Below, in pieces: positions 35,817 to 44,282 of a stretch of 64,000 nt of DNA. The notes beneath the pieces are model-generated. The model was given only the letters and a program-made list of their open reading frames with translations. It did not search any database and was not told where the DNA came from. A program made the position numbers and the translations under genes. Each line of letters begins with the position of its first letter. The stretch's first letter is position 1. Where the stretch lies: positions 1,054,001 through 1,118,000 of the forward strand of contig NZ_MINI01000038.1 in NCBI RefSeq assembly GCF_002906855.1. Direction: 5' to 3'. This DNA is from Pseudomonas putida. Lineage in GTDB: Bacteria; Pseudomonadota; Gammaproteobacteria; Pseudomonadales; Pseudomonadaceae.

Positions 35817-37295
35817 TCAGAAGCGCCAGATCACGTCGACGAAGGCGCGGTGCATGTACGAGTCCGTTTCCTTGCCGTAGGCATCGCCCGGCTTGAACAC
35901 ACCGGCACGCAGGCGCACCAGGGCGGAAGGCTCATCGATCGCCTGGCTCATCGAGGCCGGCAGCAGGCCTTGCTTGAAGTACTTGGTGACGACCACGTCC
36001 ATTTCCTGGCCGAGGTCTTTTTCGCCGTCGACCAGCTGGCGGTTCACGCCGTTGTCGTCGACCACCGCGTTGATGCCGCTGGAACCGATGTTCTGGTTGC
36101 CGTCGACGCGCCAGAACTTGTGGTAGATGAGGCTGGCGTCGTAGTCGTCGCGCAGCTGCCAGGAGGCGAACAGGGTGGCCGCCTGCAGGTTGCCTAGCTC
36201 GCCGCGGAAGGCTTCGCCGAAGCGGTGTACGCGCGAGCGGGTGCCGGTGAAGTTGGAGCGGTTGCTCTCAAGACCTGTCTGCTCGAAGTTGTTCGAACCA
36301 TCGTCGCCTCCGCCGCCGCTGCCGCGGGCGTAGGCTGCACCGACCTGCCATTGCGGGTCCAGGCGCAGGCGGATGCCAAGGTCGGTGGCCCAGGCGTTGA
36401 CGTCGCCGCTCTGCTTGCCGGTAGCGACCTGGTCGTCACCGACCAGTTGTGAGCTCAGGGTGTCGCGGTTGCCGGTCAGCCAGGTGACGCTGCCCCAGTA
36501 GTTGACGGTGTGGTCGTTGCGCCAGTTGTAGGCGTCGCTGTTGGCTTCCAGGCCCAGCCAGGTGAGGTCGCCGGTGCGGGTCTTGTCCAGCGCGTCGACG
36601 GTTTCGCCCGGGTTCTTCAGGCTGCCGCTGTCATGGGTGTGATGGGCGCGTACACCCACCCAGTGGCCAGGGGTCCACTGCGTGGCGACGTTGCCGTAGA
36701 TATGCGTGCGGTCCTTGTCTTCCGGGGCCAGCTCGGTGAGGTCGGTGCGGTATTCGCTGAAGCGCTGGGCCACGCCCAGGTCGGCCTTGAGCAAGGTGGT
36801 GTCGAAGGTCCAGTTCAGCGCTTCGATGTTGGTGTCACGCCACATGCCGTCGTCGCTGCGCAGGCGCTGGCGGCCGAGGCGCAGTTGCTCGCCCGGGTAG
36901 GCGGTGAGGCCGCTGTAGCCGACCCAGAACTCGCGCATGGCCAGGTAGCTCTTGTCGGGCTTGCGGCTGTCGTCGCCGGTGTCGGTGGTGGTGCCGTCGT
37001 CGTTCTGGCGCAGGGTATCGGTTTCGATGGTGTCGGTGGCCGCAACCGCTTGGCCCATGGCGTAGGCGCTCCAGTTGCCGCGCTCGCCGTAGACCCACGG
37101 GCGCAGGTCGAGGCCCAGGCCGTTTACGTCGCCGCCGGAGCGGGTGCCGAGGTCACGGTCGTCTTCTGACTGGCCGGTGATCTTCACATCCAGGCCGAAG
37201 TTCTTCTGGGCGGTCATGTCCGCCAGGGTCGGGCAGGACCACAGCAGGGCGAAGCTCAGGCCGATGCCGGCTTTCACGAAGGGATTGAGCGTCAT
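35817..37295 (-). CDS. algE: Outer-membrane alginate porin AlgE
   Basis: This 492-residue protein has a signal peptide (about residues 1-25, ending PTLADM), alternating beta-strand pattern throughout and a C-terminal aromatic signature (FVDVIWRF). The conserved segment LGLDLRPWVYGERGNWSAYAMGQ is near the N-terminus. It forms the 18-strand barrel through which alginate leaves the cell. Its start overlaps the end of algK by four bases. Confidence 0.96.
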   Translation of the reverse strand: MTLNPFVKAGIGLSFALLWSCPTLADMTAQKNFGLDVKITGQSEDDRDLGTRSGGDVNGLGLDLRPWVYGERGNWSAYAMGQAVAATDTIETDTLRQNDDGTTTDTGDDSRKPDKSYLAMREFWVGYSGLTAYPGEQLRLGRQRLRSDDGMWRDTNIEALNWTFDTTLLKADLGVAQRFSEYRTDLTELAPEDKDRTHIYGNVATQWTPGHWVGVRAHHTHDSGSLKNPGETVDALDKTRTGDLTWLGLEANSDAYNWRNDHTVNYWGSVTWLTGNRDTLSSQLVGDDQVATGKQSGDVNAWATDLGIRLRLDPQWQVGAAYARGSGGGGDDGSNNFEQTGLESNRSNFTGTRSRVHRFGEAFRGELGNLQAATLFASWQLRDDYDASLIYHKFWRVDGNQNIGSSGINAVVDDNGVNRQLVDGEKDLGQEMDVVVTKYFKQGLLPASMSQAIDEPSALVRLRAGVFKPGDAYGKETDSYMHRAFVDVIWRF

Positions 37296-38722
37296 AGCGA
37301 GTCCTCACCGTCTACTTCTTTTTCGTCGTCTTGCAGGGCTTCGAGGGCCAGGGTGCTGTTGGCGCCCTGAACCATGCTGCCGCGGGCCTGTTTCTCCTGC
37401 GCCAGCAGGCTCTGCGCCTGGCTGCGCTGGTCAGGCGTGAGTTGCTGGTCGAGCTGCTGCAGCAGTTCGCTGGACTGTGGCGTCGGGTTGACCTGAGCCA
37501 GCTGGGCGAACACCCAGGCGTTGCCCGGTTGCGGGCGGATGCCATGGCCTTCGCTGAACAGCTGGGCGAGGGCATAGTCGGCGCTGTTCTGGCCGCCACG
37601 GGCGGCAGTCAGCAGGTTGTCCACAGCCTTCTGTGGCTCGACCTTGCCCAGGTAGCCGCGGCGGTACAGCTGGCCGAGGTAGTAATGGGCGCTGACTTCG
37701 CCGGCGTCGGCGGCGGCCTGCAGGTGTTGCTCGGCCTTGACCGCATCGGCGGGCAAGGTCTTGCCTTCGTAGTACAGGCGGCCCAGCAGCAGCTCAGCGC
37801 GTGGCTGTTCGGCTTCGCGGCCCTTGTCGATGTAGGCCATCAGCTGGTCGGTGTCGCCCAGCTCGGGGAAGTCGTACAGCAGCTGCGCCAGGCTGACCCA
37901 GGACGCCGGGTTGGCCGGGGCGACCTGTTCGAGCAGGTCCTTGGCGGCTTTTTCGTCGGTCTGGCCGAGGCTGCGGTCAGCCAGCACGCGGGCGACACTG
38001 TCGACCCGGGTAGCCGGCACCGCGCCACGGGCATAGGCGGATTTGAGCTGGCCGAGCAGGGCGGCCTGTTGATCGGCCTGGCCACGCTTCTGGTACACGG
38101 TGGCCAGCTCGACGTAGCAGATGTCGGTGGTGTTAAGGGCGGCCTTGCAGATTTTCTCGACATCGCCCAGGTGCTGGTCGTAGGTACCTTGGGTGCGGTA
38201 CAGCAGCACCTGGGCCAGGCCCGCTTCCGGGTTGCCGGCGGCGCGCCACTGGTCAATCTGCTGCTGGGCGTTGACCTTGGGGAAGCTCTGCGGGTAGGTC
38301 AGGTAGAGCATCGCCAGCGGGATCAGGGTATTGCCTTCACCTTGCTTGGCGGCGAGCTTGAGCAGGGTTTCGGCTTCCTCGCGCTCGGCCTGGGTGCTGT
38401 CCGGCTTGGCCACCAGCAGGCGGCCGAGGCGTGCCTGGGCACGGGGCGAGGTAGCGGCGGCAGCGCGATAGGTGGCTTCGGCTTCACGGATTTTCGCCGG
38501 CTCACGGGTGGCTACCTTGATGTCGGCCAGGCCCACTTGCGCGTCGCTGTAGCCGAGGTCGGCCAGGGCCTTGTAGTTGCGCTCGGCCAGCGCGGTGTCA
38601 CCGCGCTTGAGGGCTTCGTTGGCCAGGCGCTGGTCGGGCAAGCCCGCACAGCCGGCCAGGGCGACCGCCGCAGCCAGGGCACAGAGGCCCAGGCTTGCGC
38701 TTTTCTTATGGGAAATCATCAC
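37292..38722 (-). CDS. algK: Alginate secretion lipoprotein AlgK
   Basis: This 476-residue protein has a lipoprotein signal ending VALAGC (Cys about residue 24) followed by many TPR/Sel1-like helical repeats (for example YYLGQLYRRGYLGKVEPQKAV and LLLGRLYYEGKTLPADAVKAE). AlgK is an outer-membrane-anchored periplasmic scaffold that positions AlgE and AlgX. Two ATGs lie in tandem at the start (38722 and 38719). Confidence 0.95.
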   Translation of the reverse strand: MMISHKKSASLGLCALAAAVALAGCAGLPDQRLANEALKRGDTALAERNYKALADLGYSDAQVGLADIKVATREPAKIREAEATYRAAAATSPRAQARLGRLLVAKPDSTQAEREEAETLLKLAAKQGEGNTLIPLAMLYLTYPQSFPKVNAQQQIDQWRAAGNPEAGLAQVLLYRTQGTYDQHLGDVEKICKAALNTTDICYVELATVYQKRGQADQQAALLGQLKSAYARGAVPATRVDSVARVLADRSLGQTDEKAAKDLLEQVAPANPASWVSLAQLLYDFPELGDTDQLMAYIDKGREAEQPRAELLLGRLYYEGKTLPADAVKAEQHLQAAADAGEVSAHYYLGQLYRRGYLGKVEPQKAVDNLLTAARGGQNSADYALAQLFSEGHGIRPQPGNAWVFAQLAQVNPTPQSSELLQQLDQQLTPDQRSQAQSLLAQEKQARGSMVQGANSTLALEALQDDEKEVDGEDSL

Positions 38723-38731
38723 GGGATCCTC

Positions 38732-39898
38732 TTACAGACCACGGGCCACGGCTTTGTCGATCAGCCAGTTCAGCGAAGGGCCACGGTCGCTGTTGACCGC
38801 GGCCGGGCGGCCGGCGAGTTCAGCCGGCAGGGCGCTGTCGGGCTTGATCTGCACGCGGATGTCGGAGGCCAGGTCATCGCTGTTGAGGCTGGCGCTGCTG
38901 ACGATCTGGCCAGTGCGCACGTCGTCTTCGCCGGCCACCTGGAAGTTGACCCGGGTACCTGGCTTGACCTCGTCGAACTGGCGGTAGCTGAAGCGCGCCT
39001 CGACCATCGGGGTGGTGGTGCGCGGCACCAGCTGGAAGATCGGCTGGCCCTTGGCGGCGTACTGGCCGTCGTCCACCAGTTGGCGGGCGATCACGCAATC
39101 GCAAGGGCTGGTGAGGGTGCCGGAGAGCTGCTTGCCGAACAGCTCCTCGATCTTCGCCGGCTCCAGTTGCGAGTCGTCCAGGTTGCCCTTGAGCATGTCC
39201 AGCATGCTGGTGGTGAAGCTGGCCAGCGGCGCGCCCTTGACGATCTGCCCACCGGTTTCGGCCAGGCTGTTGACGGTACCGTCGCGCGGCATGGTGACGG
39301 TGGTGGTCGGCACGGCGACCACGCCGGCTTCGGCATGGCTGACGAAGTACATGCCGTACAGCGACTTGGCGACGAAGCCGAACGCGGCCACGCCGACCAC
39401 GAACACGCCGAGGGTCACGGTCACCGCCTTGAGCCGGCCGAAGGCGGACAGGCCGGAGCCCCCATCCTTCTGTTTGCGGGCCTTGGTGAAGTTGTCGCGC
39501 TGCAGGGTGCTGAGTACGTCGCCTGCGGTGATCAACTCACCCGACAGGTGGCTGGTGATGATGTGGCGCAGGGTGGCGATGTCGCGGGGTTCGAGGTTCT
39601 GGAACTGCGCACCGGTACGGCCGCTGCCGCTGTTGTAGCCGCGCACCTGGAACTCGATGTCCATCGACAGGCCGAGGTTGTCGACCGTGAACTGCAGGCG
39701 ACCGCGCAGTACTTCACCGACCGACAGTGGCTGTTTGGTGTGGAAGCTCAGGCCACCGGCGGAGAGGTCGTCGACCTTCACATCGTGGGCCTGGCGCTCT
39801 TTGTCGAGGAAGCGCAGCTTGGCCGGGATGCGCACTCGGGCGTGTTGGCGCTGGGCTTCGGACTCATGCACGACGTTGACGTTCACGGCGGTATTCAT
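38732..39898 (-). CDS. alg44: Alginate polymerase regulatory subunit Alg44 (PilZ c-di-GMP receptor)
   Basis: This 388-residue protein has an N-terminal PilZ domain with the c-di-GMP-binding residues Arg17 and Arg21 (RQHAR) and Asp44-x-Ser46-x-x-Gly49 (DLSAGG). One transmembrane helix follows (about 160-180), then a periplasmic HlyD-like region (about 200-350). It activates Alg8 on binding c-di-GMP and may bridge to periplasmic export components. It lies 37 bases downstream of the alg8 stop. Confidence 0.96.
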   Translation of the reverse strand: MNTAVNVNVVHESEAQRQHARVRIPAKLRFLDKERQAHDVKVDDLSAGGLSFHTKQPLSVGEVLRGRLQFTVDNLGLSMDIEFQVRGYNSGSGRTGAQFQNLEPRDIATLRHIITSHLSGELITAGDVLSTLQRDNFTKARKQKDGGSGLSAFGRLKAVTVTLGVFVVGVAAFGFVAKSLYGMYFVSHAEAGVVAVPTTTVTMPRDGTVNSLAETGGQIVKGAPLASFTTSMLDMLKGNLDDSQLEPAKIEELFGKQLSGTLTSPCDCVIARQLVDDGQYAAKGQPIFQLVPRTTTPMVEARFSYRQFDEVKPGTRVNFQVAGEDDVRTGQIVSSASLNSDDLASDIRVQIKPDSALPAELAGRPAAVNSDRGPSLNWLIDKAVARGL

Positions 39899-39935
39899 CT
39901 GGGTTTGTTCCTGTTAGTTCCGATCCGGGTTGGGC

Positions 39936-41417
39936 TCACACGACCATGAACAGCACAGCGACGAAGATGCTGGCAGCCGAGAAGGTCATGGTCCGCGAGG
40001 ACCAGGTGTTGAACCATTGTTGAAAACTGGCGAGGTCACGCTTGAGGGCAGTCGGTTGGCGGGTCCAGGACTGCTTGTCGAGGCGGAAGAACACGTAGAT
40101 CTTCATCAGCGCGCCGACGATCTGGTTGTAATAGAGAATCAGCGGGTAGGCCGGGCCTACGTTGTGGCCGGAGCACAGCAGCATGATGGTGAGGATCAGG
40201 CGGGTGATGCCGATCCACAGCAGATACACCAGCAGGAACGCCATACCGAACTTGAGGCTGGCGATCACCGCCACGGTCAGCCCGAGCAGGCTGGTCCACA
40301 TCGACACGCGCTGGTCGAACAGCACGATGCTGGTAAACAGGCCCAGGCGGCGCAGGCCGAGGCCCAGGGCACGGGAGTTCTGCCGCAGGTTGTTGCCGTA
40401 CCAGCGGTACATCAGCTTGCGGCTGGCCTTGAGAAAGCTCTTTTCCGGCGGGTGCTCGACCGTGTTGATCGCGGCGTCCGGCACGTAGAAGGTGTCGTAG
40501 CCCAGGCGCATCAGGCTGAACCAGCTGGACTTGTCGTCACCGGTGAGGAACTTGAAGCGGCCCAGGCGCCAGTGCATCAGCGAGTCGCTTTCGACGTCGG
40601 CGATGAACTCGGGGTTGGTCACAACGCTTGCGCGGAACATCGACATGCGCCCGGTCATGGTCAGCACGCGCTTGGACAGGGCCATCGAGCACATGTTGAT
40701 GTGGCGCTGGGCGAAGCGCAGCTTGTGCCACTCGCTCATGATGTAGCCGCCGCGCACTTCGCAGAACTCGTTGGTGGTCAGGCCGCCGACGTTGGGGAAC
40801 AGCTTGAACCACGGCACGGTCTTGCGTACCACGCCTTCGCCGAGCACGGTGTCGCCGTCGATCACCGCGACCACGGCGTTTTCGTCCGGCAGCATCCGCG
40901 AGATGGCGCGGAAGCCGTAGGCCAGGCCGTCGCGCTTGCCGGTACCGGCGATGCGCACGATGTCCAGTTTGACGTGGGCGGGCGGGTTGTAGCGGGCCCA
41001 CAGGCTCTTCACCAGCAGTTCATCGGACATTTCCACCAGCGAGCAGACCACGGTGGTGGGATAGCCGCATTCGATCGCCTCGCGAATCACCGAGCTGTAC
41101 ACCTGGGCAGTGGTCAGCGCTTCGATACGGAAGCTGGTGACCATCAGGTATACATGCGACGGCGCGGCGGAGTCGCCCATCTTTTGTACTTTGCGGCGCA
41201 GGTACGGGTAGACGCCGTAGAGGAAGATCATGCCGCGGATGAAATGGGTGGCGCCCATGGAATAGCGCCAGATGCCGACTGCGCCGACCAGGAAGATGAA
41301 GTGCTTCGACTGCGAGTCGAAGATATCGGCTGGCAGGGCCAGGGCGATCAGCATGAGCAGGCTCATGTAGAGCAGCCACCCGGCGCACTGCAACAGCACA
41401 GTCTGGAGCCTTTGCAT
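39936..41417 (-). CDS. alg8: Alginate (mannuronan) synthase Alg8
   Basis: This 493-residue GT2 synthase has N-terminal transmembrane helices (about residues 5-30 and 38-75), a cytosolic glycosyltransferase core with DGD (187-189), the ESDSLMHWR segment and the KLMYRWYGNNLRQNSR product-binding region, then C-terminal helices. It polymerises GDP-mannuronate and extrudes the chain. The frame is open to 41501, but ATG 41417 (or 41426) gives the family length. Confidence 0.95.
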   Translation of the reverse strand: MQRLQTVLLQCAGWLLYMSLLMLIALALPADIFDSQSKHFIFLVGAVGIWRYSMGATHFIRGMIFLYGVYPYLRRKVQKMGDSAAPSHVYLMVTSFRIEALTTAQVYSSVIREAIECGYPTTVVCSLVEMSDELLVKSLWARYNPPAHVKLDIVRIAGTGKRDGLAYGFRAISRMLPDENAVVAVIDGDTVLGEGVVRKTVPWFKLFPNVGGLTTNEFCEVRGGYIMSEWHKLRFAQRHINMCSMALSKRVLTMTGRMSMFRASVVTNPEFIADVESDSLMHWRLGRFKFLTGDDKSSWFSLMRLGYDTFYVPDAAINTVEHPPEKSFLKASRKLMYRWYGNNLRQNSRALGLGLRRLGLFTSIVLFDQRVSMWTSLLGLTVAVIASLKFGMAFLLVYLLWIGITRLILTIMLLCSGHNVGPAYPLILYYNQIVGALMKIYVFFRLDKQSWTRQPTALKRDLASFQQWFNTWSSRTMTFSAASIFVAVLFMVV

Positions 41418-41501
41418 GTTCAGCATCCGTCGAGAATTCGGGAAAGGGTGGGCAGCGCAGGTGCCGCTCTTGCAAGAGCACCCCGCTGCCCGGTCGAGCA
41501 C

Positions 41502-42818
41502 TTACCAGCAGATGCCTTCGGTACGACTGGTGGTGCAGGTCGGCTTGCCCATGAAGCCGACCAGGTCGATCACCTGCTTGCCGGCCGGCGCTTGCTCGGC
41601 AAGGGCGCGGAACTGCTCGTCACGGTTGCCCAGGACGATGATGTCGGCGTTGGCGATGACCTTCTGGAAGTCGGCGTTGAGCAGCGACGAGACGTGCGGA
41701 ATCTTCGACTCGATGTACTCCTTGTTCGCCCCATGGACGCGGGCGTACTCGACGTTCTCGTCGTAGATATCCAGCTGGTAGCCCTTGCCGATCAGGCGCT
41801 CGGCCAGTTCGACCAGTGGGCTCTCACGCAGGTCGTCGGTGCCGGCCTTGAAGCTCAGGCCGAGCAGGGCGACCCTGCGCTTGTCGTGGGCTTCGATCAG
41901 CTCGAATGCGTTCTGCACCTGCGATTCGTTGCTGCGCATCAGCGAGTCGAGCAGCGGTGCACGGACGTCGAGGGACGCGGCGCGGTAGGTGAGAGCACGC
42001 ACGTCTTTGGGCAGGCACGAGCCACCGAAGGCAAAGCCAGGGCGCATGTAGTACTGCGACAGGTTCAGCACCTTGTCCTGGCAGACCACGTCCATCACGT
42101 CACGGCCATCCACGCCGACGGCCTTGGCGATGTTGCCGATCTCGTTGGCGAAGGTGACCTTGGTGGCGTGCCACACGTTGCAGGTGTACTTGATCATCTC
42201 GGCCACTTCGATCGGCTTGCGAATGACCGGCGCGTCGAGTTCTTCGTACAGTGCTTGCAGCACGTCACCGCTGGCGCTGTCCAGTTCACCGATGACGGTC
42301 ATCGGTGGGTGGTCGTAGTCCTTGATCGCGGTACTTTCACGCAGGAACTCCGGGTTGACGGCCACGCCGAAGTCGACGCCGGCCTTTTTGCCTGAGCAGT
42401 CTTCGAGAATCGGGATCACCACGCTCTTCACGGTGCCCGGCAGCACGGTGCTGCGGACCACGATGGTGTGGCGACGATCGCTGTCGCGCAGTACGTAGCC
42501 GATTTCGCGGCACACCGACTCGATGTATTCCAGGCCCAGGTCGCCGTTTTTCTTGCTCGGGGTGCCGACGCAGATCATCGACACGTCGCTGGCGCGGATG
42601 GCCTCGGCGAAGTCGGTGGTGCCACGCAGGCGGCCGTTGGCGATGCCTTGTTGCAGCAGTGCTTCCAGGCCAGGTTCGACGATCGGCGACTTGCCCTGAT
42701 TGATCAGGTCGATCTTGGTCTTGGACACGTCCACACCAATCACGTCATGGCCCCGCGCCGTCAGGCAGCCTGCACACACCGCACCCACATAACCCAAACC
42801 AAAGATGCTGATACGCAT
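41502..42818 (-). CDS. algD: GDP-mannose 6-dehydrogenase AlgD
   Basis: This 438-residue protein has an N-terminal NAD-binding motif (IFGLGYVGAVCAG, about residues 5-17) and the catalytic Cys268 in GGSCLPKD, with Lys and Asp following. It oxidises GDP-mannose to GDP-mannuronate, the committed step of alginate synthesis. It is the first gene of the twelve-gene operon, with a long upstream region containing an AlgU-type promoter. ATG 42818 (MRISIFG) is preferred over an upstream in-frame start. Confidence 0.98.
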   Translation of the reverse strand: MRISIFGLGYVGAVCAGCLTARGHDVIGVDVSKTKIDLINQGKSPIVEPGLEALLQQGIANGRLRGTTDFAEAIRASDVSMICVGTPSKKNGDLGLEYIESVCREIGYVLRDSDRRHTIVVRSTVLPGTVKSVVIPILEDCSGKKAGVDFGVAVNPEFLRESTAIKDYDHPPMTVIGELDSASGDVLQALYEELDAPVIRKPIEVAEMIKYTCNVWHATKVTFANEIGNIAKAVGVDGRDVMDVVCQDKVLNLSQYYMRPGFAFGGSCLPKDVRALTYRAASLDVRAPLLDSLMRSNESQVQNAFELIEAHDKRRVALLGLSFKAGTDDLRESPLVELAERLIGKGYQLDIYDENVEYARVHGANKEYIESKIPHVSSLLNADFQKVIANADIIVLGNRDEQFRALAEQAPAGKQVIDLVGFMGKPTCTTSRTEGICW

Positions 42819-43259
42819 CGCTATCACCTCATGTGTTTATCACGCCAGCTCTTCCGGAAAGAGCCGGACTGGGTTGATTAACAACAGTTTTCGGGCGCAC
42901 GGATCCATGGGCGAAAGCTCACTTCGCCGAGCGCAGGCATGAATAAATCCGTCGCGCACAAAGTTGTGCACTAAAAGTTGGCAGTATTAAGCCAGTCTTT
43001 AAAAGGCGTGCCCTGTCATGCAGCCGTCTTTATTGCAAAGCGCTACTTGGTGCTTTGCTGTGCTTGTTCTTTCAAGTGGAAAAATCCTTTGAAATCAACC
43101 ACTAGGACGAGTTTAAAGGGGCGCGTTACTCCTCGGTTGGCAGTGCCAGTGGGGGTTCCCGTTGCACTTGCCAGGTTATCGAAGCGGGTAGTAATACCTG
43201 CTGGTTGTCATCTGTAAGTCATCTCTCACACCCCAGGGGCAGGAAATTCGTTACGGCAC

Positions 43260-43287
43260 TATGAGCGATAGGTCGCAGGAGAAGTTC
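43260..43287 (-). promoter_or_regulatory. AlgU (sigma-22/RpoE-type) promoter of algD
   Basis: On the minus strand the -35 element GAACTT (43282-43287, preceded by G) is followed by a 17-base spacer and the -10 element TCATA (43260-43264). The AlgU consensus is GAACTT-N16/17-TCtgA. Transcription would start near 43253, giving a leader of about 435 bases, comparable with the long algD leader of P. aeruginosa. Confidence 0.72.
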
Positions 43288-43308
43288 CTGAGCGGGTTCC
43301 GCTTCGAT

Positions 43309-43331
43309 GAAAAATTTCTAAATAATTTTTC
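43309..43331. repeat. AT-rich inverted repeat upstream of the algD -35 box
   Basis: The 8-bp arms GAAAAATT and AATTTTTC are separated by seven bases, about 22 bases upstream of the AlgU -35 element. The position suits a regulator or nucleoid-protein site, but no specific regulator is implied by the sequence. Confidence 0.4.
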
Positions 43332-43454
43332 AGTAGCAAATACTTTCAAATTGATAGCACGTCACAGTTTCACCCCCAGTTATAAAGGACGAGAGTGAAG
43401 CGCGGTGTTGTTATGCCACCATGAAAAAATATTTTTCAAAATTCGTCAAAAAAG

Positions 43455-43464
43455 CACGAACGGT
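43455..43464 (-). promoter_or_regulatory. AlgR-box-like site upstream of algD
   Basis: On the minus strand this reads ACCGTTCGTG, one base from the AlgR consensus core ACCGTTCGTC. It lies about 200 bases upstream of the inferred algD transcription start. Far-upstream AlgR sites are known for algD in P. aeruginosa. A single ten-base match by eye is modest evidence. Confidence 0.42.
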
Positions 43465-43747
43465 CTTATGACGTTTGGCGATAGACGGGTAATCGTCGGG
43501 TTTTTGGCGCCTGACTATTGACTTGAAGGCTATTTGCAATCGCCCTGCAATGGGGCACAGGTTGGCACATATCCGGTAACACACAAAGGCCTCACACAAG
43601 CTAAGGCTTTTCCGGCGACTGCCGTTACCCCCTTTGGACGCTCTGTGGAGCTGTTCATGTACGAAGGAGCGTCTTGGGCAACCTCGGGCCGCTGGCCACC
43701 GCGGGCGTCTCATCCATCAATCACATGGAAGAGGCGAGAGAAAGCTT

Positions 43748-44188
43748 ATGAAGAAGACAACACAGGTAGTGATCGGCGGGGCATCGCTGCTGCTGGCTGG
43801 CATGGTGCAGGCGGGTCCCCCCGTTGAAGTGATCATCAAGAATCTTGGCACGCAAGCCGCGACGATGAAGCTGGTGACCTCCAATGAAACCAGCACCTAC
43901 CAGATAGCCAACCCAAAACCCTCCAAGACAATCCAGGCTGGATCGTCGACTCCTATGCGCGTTCAGCGGGTTGTCAGCCCGGATGTGAATGCAGCCATGA
44001 TCCGGTACACGATCGGCGGGAAGACCTGTGCTTTCGGTACGACATTCCAGATGCGAACGTTACCTGGAGGCATCAAACAGCCCGAGTGGACCAAAACGGC
44101 CACCCCGAGTGGAGGGGCGACCTGTACGGCCACGATCACCAGTACTGCCGCAGATTATTCATGGAAAGCTGAATTCACCATGAAGTGA
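43748..44188 (+). CDS. Unknown small secreted protein, exporter-operon neighbour
   Basis: This 146-residue protein has a clear Sec signal peptide (MKKTTQVVIGGASLLLAGMVQAG, cleavage near residue 22). The mature part of about 124 residues is rich in Thr, Ser and beta-prone segments (VEVIIKNLGTQAATMKLV) and has two cysteines (GGKTCAFG, GGATCTATI) that could form a disulfide. It looks like a small periplasmic or extracellular beta-sandwich. It begins the operon that encodes a tripartite ABC exporter; 94 bases and a weak hairpin separate it from the next gene. I do not recognise the family. It could be a cargo, a periplasmic partner or an unrelated secreted protein. Confidence 0.7.
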   Translation: MKKTTQVVIGGASLLLAGMVQAGPPVEVIIKNLGTQAATMKLVTSNETSTYQIANPKPSKTIQAGSSTPMRVQRVVSPDVNAAMIRYTIGGKTCAFGTTFQMRTLPGGIKQPEWTKTATPSGGATCTATITSTAADYSWKAEFTMK

Positions 44189-44203
44189 CAGTCAGGCGAA
44201 CAG

Positions 44204-44234
44204 TGCACTGCTTTGGTTAACTCAAGGCAGTGCA
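44204..44234 (+). terminator. Weak hairpin, possible attenuator within exporter operon
   Basis: The 8-bp arms TGCACTGC and GCAGTGCA enclose a 15-base loop, followed by TGTGTTTA. The hairpin lies between the secreted-protein gene and the 261-residue gene. The U-content is low, so partial termination or RNA stabilisation is more likely than a full stop. Confidence 0.35.
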
Positions 44235-44282
44235 TGTGTTTAGCAACTGTATCGGGATCATGTGCTTGAGAGGGTTTGATTA

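Larger units (their letters stand above)
42819..43747. other. Long intergenic regulatory region between algD and the ABC-exporter operon
   Basis: About 930 bases hold no convincing gene; small open frames here lack ribosome-binding sites and codon bias. The stretch is markedly AT-rich around 43300-43530. It holds, on the algD strand, a leader of about 435 bases, the AlgU-type promoter (43260-43287), an AT-rich inverted repeat (43309-43331) and an AlgR-box-like sequence (43455-43464). The promoter of the divergent exporter operon should lie in the right-hand part, but I could not identify it. Confidence 0.7.

Noticed and set aside
37331..42395. Very long plus-strand open frames opposite the alginate genes (872 and 821 residues)
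   Set aside because: They are antisense to algK/alg44 and alg8/algD, whose identities are certain. The translations lack domains and are His/Gln/Val/Gly-rich in the way GC-rich antisense frames are.
42978..43217. 79-residue open frame in the algD leader
   Set aside because: It runs opposite to the algD leader transcript, has no ribosome-binding site and shows no recognisable domain.
43570..43600. Possible sigma-54 promoter (TGGCAC) ahead of the exporter operon
   Set aside because: The -24 element is present, but no TTGC -12 element follows at the required spacing.
43411..43713. 100-residue minus-strand open frame upstream of algD
   Set aside because: It lies in AT-rich regulatory DNA, has no credible start context, and overlaps the secreted-protein upstream region.
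43748..44188. Assignment of the small secreted protein to the aegerolysin family
   Set aside because: The N-terminal hydrophobic-I-K-N-x-G pattern is suggestive, but the rest does not align by eye; too weak to name.
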